Assembly: GCF_008831285.2 (NCBI RefSeq)
Contig: NC_045139.1
Coordinates: forward strand, 1,930,704-1,994,703
Origin: Nymphaea colorata
Lineage: Eukaryota > Streptophyta > Magnoliopsida > Nymphaeales > Nymphaeaceae
Length of the DNA: 64,000 bases
Direction of reading: 5' to 3'
Within the stretch, counting starts at the first letter, position 1. Every line of letters begins with the position of its first letter. The position numbers and the translations under genes were made by a program. Of this stretch, positions 61,279 to 64,000 are shown in pieces. The notes below the pieces were generated by a model. It saw nothing but the letters and a program-made list of their open reading frames with translations, ran no database searches and was not told where the DNA came from.

Positions 61279-63989
61279 TCAGCATGAATCGGTGTCCACC
61301 TGAATATGTTTGGCAGGCCTTCCTGCAAGTAAGCAATCTACTGGCGGCTGTGCCGGAGTCTCTAGCTGTCCGAAAGCTTGCCAGCAGAAGGGATTATACA
61401 TGTGGTAGGATTCCTGAACTGGCTGAAGTGATACAGTGTTCAAGATAACATCTGTGCACGGGACACCGTCGCTGCAAGCAAGGTGCACTGGTTTTACAGT
61501 ATAGGTCCCCTGTACCCTCTCATAGGTTATGCCGGACAGAGCCACCGCCGATGACTGGTTCCTGCAGGAGCCCCGGTCGCAGTAGAACTGGTCAATCACG
61601 ATGGGTGATTGTACCTCAGAGACCTGTATGTTGGAGAAGAGAACACCCTGAACATAGCCTGAACCTCCCTGCAGGTAAGTTTCAGCAGACAAGAGTAAGA
61701 AAATGGTGATCTGGTAAAGATCTCTCCATCAAATCTTAAAGCAGATACCAAGAGATAAACTTGTCAAATTGCTTTATTAATGGCAGAACAGTTTTGCATT
61801 TTTCTGTGAACTTTGCTTTTTCCCAGAAAATGTTGAATACCATGATCAAAGATCTAACGAATCTGATATGATGGGTTGTCTTAATTGATGAGTTCTGATT
61901 CATGAAACAAATGAAATTTGCTAGTTTACCTGCCAAGTCTTGATTCTAACTCCTGTCAGCGTGCCCTGCAGCACAATATCTCTCACAGTAACATTCGATA
62001 CGCAGGCCCTGGTGTTGTCCCGCCCGAGCCCTCCGATGCTGATGCCATGGCCAGGCCCGCAGTTGATGTTGTGTATGCGTATGTTCGAGCAGCCGCTTTG
62101 TATGGATATACAATCGTCCCCTGCAAAAGTTAATGATCCCGCATACAAAGCTACATTAAACAAAAAAAAGATATTTTTCGTGACTATGATTCATAATACA
62201 TGGTGTTCTATTCACCAGCAGTACTTAATTTAAAAGCAAACTGAGCCTGATCATCACCTTCTAATTGGTTTATCCACGCCATTTACTAGCATTTCTCCCA
62301 TAAAGCCATTCAATGGCATGCACCCCCTATAGCGAGTTGGGCTGCATAACAAGCTAAGCCAACTCAGGCTCGACTCAAACTCGCTCGAAAAAAGCTCGGC
62401 TCGTTCTCAACTTCTATAAACAAGCTGAGTGAGTTTACAAAGATACACGAAACGATAAACGAGTCGAGTTTTAGTTTCAAAAACTCGACTCATTTATACT
62501 CTATTCGACTCACAAACCGGAATTCTATACAATATTGCCAAAGCCGGTTTCACAAGTTACATGATAAAGCTTACAAGAGTTAGACAAGTTAATGCCCAAT
62601 GAGTTAAATGGGTTAAATGAGTCAAAGTTCGAGTACAATTTTGTGTAATCGAGCTGGAGTTTTTTGAACCGAGTTGAGTTCGAGCTGGGCAATCTCGGAC
62701 TCGACTCGGCTCGTGTGCAGCCCTTAGCGAGTCTCCTAAGTCAATCAAATGACAAGAATGCCCCTAAAAATATGGATCATTACCACAGGCCAAGTTGGTG
62801 TGGTGCACTGAAACATCCACTGAATTCTGCAGGTGGATGCCGTCGGTATTTAGACTGTCTCCCGGGGATGAGATGGTCATATTATAGACGGAGACGGCCG
62901 TGCAGCTATCGAATTTCAGGTGGCACTGTGGGCTGTTTCGGATCGTTATGCCGGTAACGGTCACATTGGTGCTTCCATAGAATCTTAGAGCCTGAAAGGG
63001 AAGGAAGACAACACAAACACCTCAATTCTCTTTCATGAAAAAACTGTTATTTTCTTATTCATATAAGAAAAAAGCAGTAAAATAACATATTGGTGTTTCT
63101 TAAAATTGTTTGGGCCTAAGACCTTTGAGTTGAAGGAAGTAAGAGTTCAATACTGAGGTCGGATCACTTTCTGCAGCTTTTGAATAGCTTTATGATACCT
63201 TGGAAGATCAAGAATTTTCTATCGTTTAAATCAAAATTTAAATCTTTGACTAGATTCTCCTTGCAAATATAAAGAGCTAATTTATAACTTTTTTTTTCTA
63301 ACATACACGTATAATTTACTGATGTTTTTCAGAGTTTCAAAAGAAAGACACCTAAAAACTCCCAAAGATTTCATTGCAGAGAGATCAGAAGCCACCATTT
63401 CAAAAAAGTTAAATTGGGAAGAGGTTATCTTGGGCTATGGGACATGGAAAAGGAATCCCCACCGTTGGTTTGGTACTTGGCATCTCCGAATGCAGCATTG
63501 CATTTATCACCTGCAGGCACCAAAAGGGAAAAAATTAAACAAAAAACAATATCATATGACTTACCGGCGATGGGTTATGGAGTGTAAGGCTTACCGGATC
63601 ATATGACTGAGTGCCGCCCCACCAAGCAGCTCCCCGGCCGTCGATCACTCCTTGGCCTTGAACCGTTAGGCCCTTCAGCTTGGTGAACTCGAGCCACTGC
63701 AGCAGACCAGAGCCCCAGGCGCTGGCACTCGTCGGCGCCAGTATGGTGCCGTCAAGCTGCAGCAAAATTCCGGCCGTTTAAGTTCGTTATTGATGACCAT
63801 AGGGTATGTAGTACTTAGTCTCGTGAATTATGAAAAATTTGCCGCCGGAAACCTTGCCTGAAAAACAATGTTGGGCTGGCAGTAAGGACCGGAAAATGAG
63901 ACCGGCCGGACGAGGAACTCGTGCTCCGCCGGAACCACCATTGTTGATGCCTCCACCTTGCATGCAGCATCCCATGCGGATTGAAATGC
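61279..63989 (-). CDS. Polygalacturonase (GH28), 3' part of gene; 5' end outside the window
   Basis: Hydrolyses pectin homogalacturonan in the cell wall. Exons (minus): 63,858-63,989 ([12 protein letters not shown] to CQPNIVFQ), 63,565 or 63,595-63,756 ([19 protein letters not shown]), 63,463-63,510 ([16 protein letters not shown]), 62,784-62,991 ([15 protein letters not shown]), 61,930-62,120 and 61,279-61,668. Family motifs are all present: NTDGIH, GDDC (split across exons 4/5), [13 protein letters not shown] and RIKTWQ; this includes the three catalytic Asp and the His. Phases agree throughout. The second exon has two in-phase donors 30 bp apart; the farther one (GTAAGTC) is the stronger. 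The first intron seems to use a GC donor (CAG/GCAAGG). The ending DTDSC adds about 40 residues after the conserved CYHM-like region. The signal peptide and first exon lie beyond 64,000. Confidence 0.93.
62338..62724. mobile_element. hAT-like non-autonomous element in a polygalacturonase intron
   Basis: 387 bp with an exact 8-bp target duplication TAGCGAGT (62,330-62,337 and 62,725-62,732). Ends TGGGCTGCATAAC and GTGTGCAGCCCT form inverted repeats. The subterminal zones are full of CTCGACTC, GAGTCGAG and GAGCTCG-type strings, as in the element at 29,446-29,932. It sits in the intron 62,121-62,783, between the NTDGIH exon and the GDDC exon, and does not touch the splice sites. There is no transposase gene. 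Confidence 0.88.
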
Positions 63990-64000
63990 CTGCACAATGA

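Noticed and set aside
1-64000. CRISPR array or bacterial-type defence system
   Set aside because: There are no regularly spaced short repeats with unique spacers. Gene structure and repeats are those of a plant nuclear genome.

Overview
The window is plant nuclear DNA. It carries TIR-NB-ARC-LRR (TNL) resistance genes with plant-style introns, very long (AT)n runs, small non-autonomous DNA transposons, a tRNA-derived SINE, and a plant-type polygalacturonase. TNLs are absent from grasses and most monocots, so a dicot or an early-diverging angiosperm is the best guess. The species cannot be named from the sequence alone.

About 1-52.4 kb is one TNL cluster, with all genes on the minus strand. 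The full gene model has five exons: TIR; NB-ARC; a linker LRR exon; a large LRR exon; and a small terminal exon coding for an acidic tail. TNL3 (33.6-39.3 kb, 1363 codons) and TNL4 (44.8-49.8 kb, 1157 codons) look intact. TNL1 (6.9-12.6 kb) has every exon but is one base short near the end of the NB-ARC exon. TNL2 (24.3-27.6 kb) keeps TIR and NB-ARC but has lost the start of its linker exon and most of its LRRs. Between them lie scars of lost copies: a flank-to-flank junction at about 23,055 where a whole TNL is missing, an orphan 3' flank at 3.2-4.4 kb, LRR relics at 20.05-20.19 and 28.9-29.25 kb, and a plus-strand NB-ARC relic at 18.6-18.96 kb. The repeated flanking cassettes allow filled and empty insertion sites to be compared inside the window. 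This exposes one SINE (two copies) and several hAT-like elements with target duplications.

About 52.4-60 kb is mostly unique sequence. It holds a probable two-snoRNA transcription unit on the plus strand (two telo-box/TATA promoters in tandem, then two box C/D snoRNAs with long complementarity to 25S and 18S rRNA). It also holds an intron-bearing, heavily mutated pseudogene of the R-SNARE SEC22 on the minus strand.

About 61.3-64 kb is the 3' part of a GH28 polygalacturonase gene on the minus strand (six exons seen, 5' end outside the window). One of its introns contains a 387-bp hAT-like element with an exact 8-bp target duplication.

The TNLs are expected to act as cytosolic or nuclear immune receptors, and the polygalacturonase in the cell wall. 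I see no link between them beyond position. No clearly new biological system was found. The most useful unexpected items are the snoRNA unit, the SEC22 relic and the TNL deletion scar.
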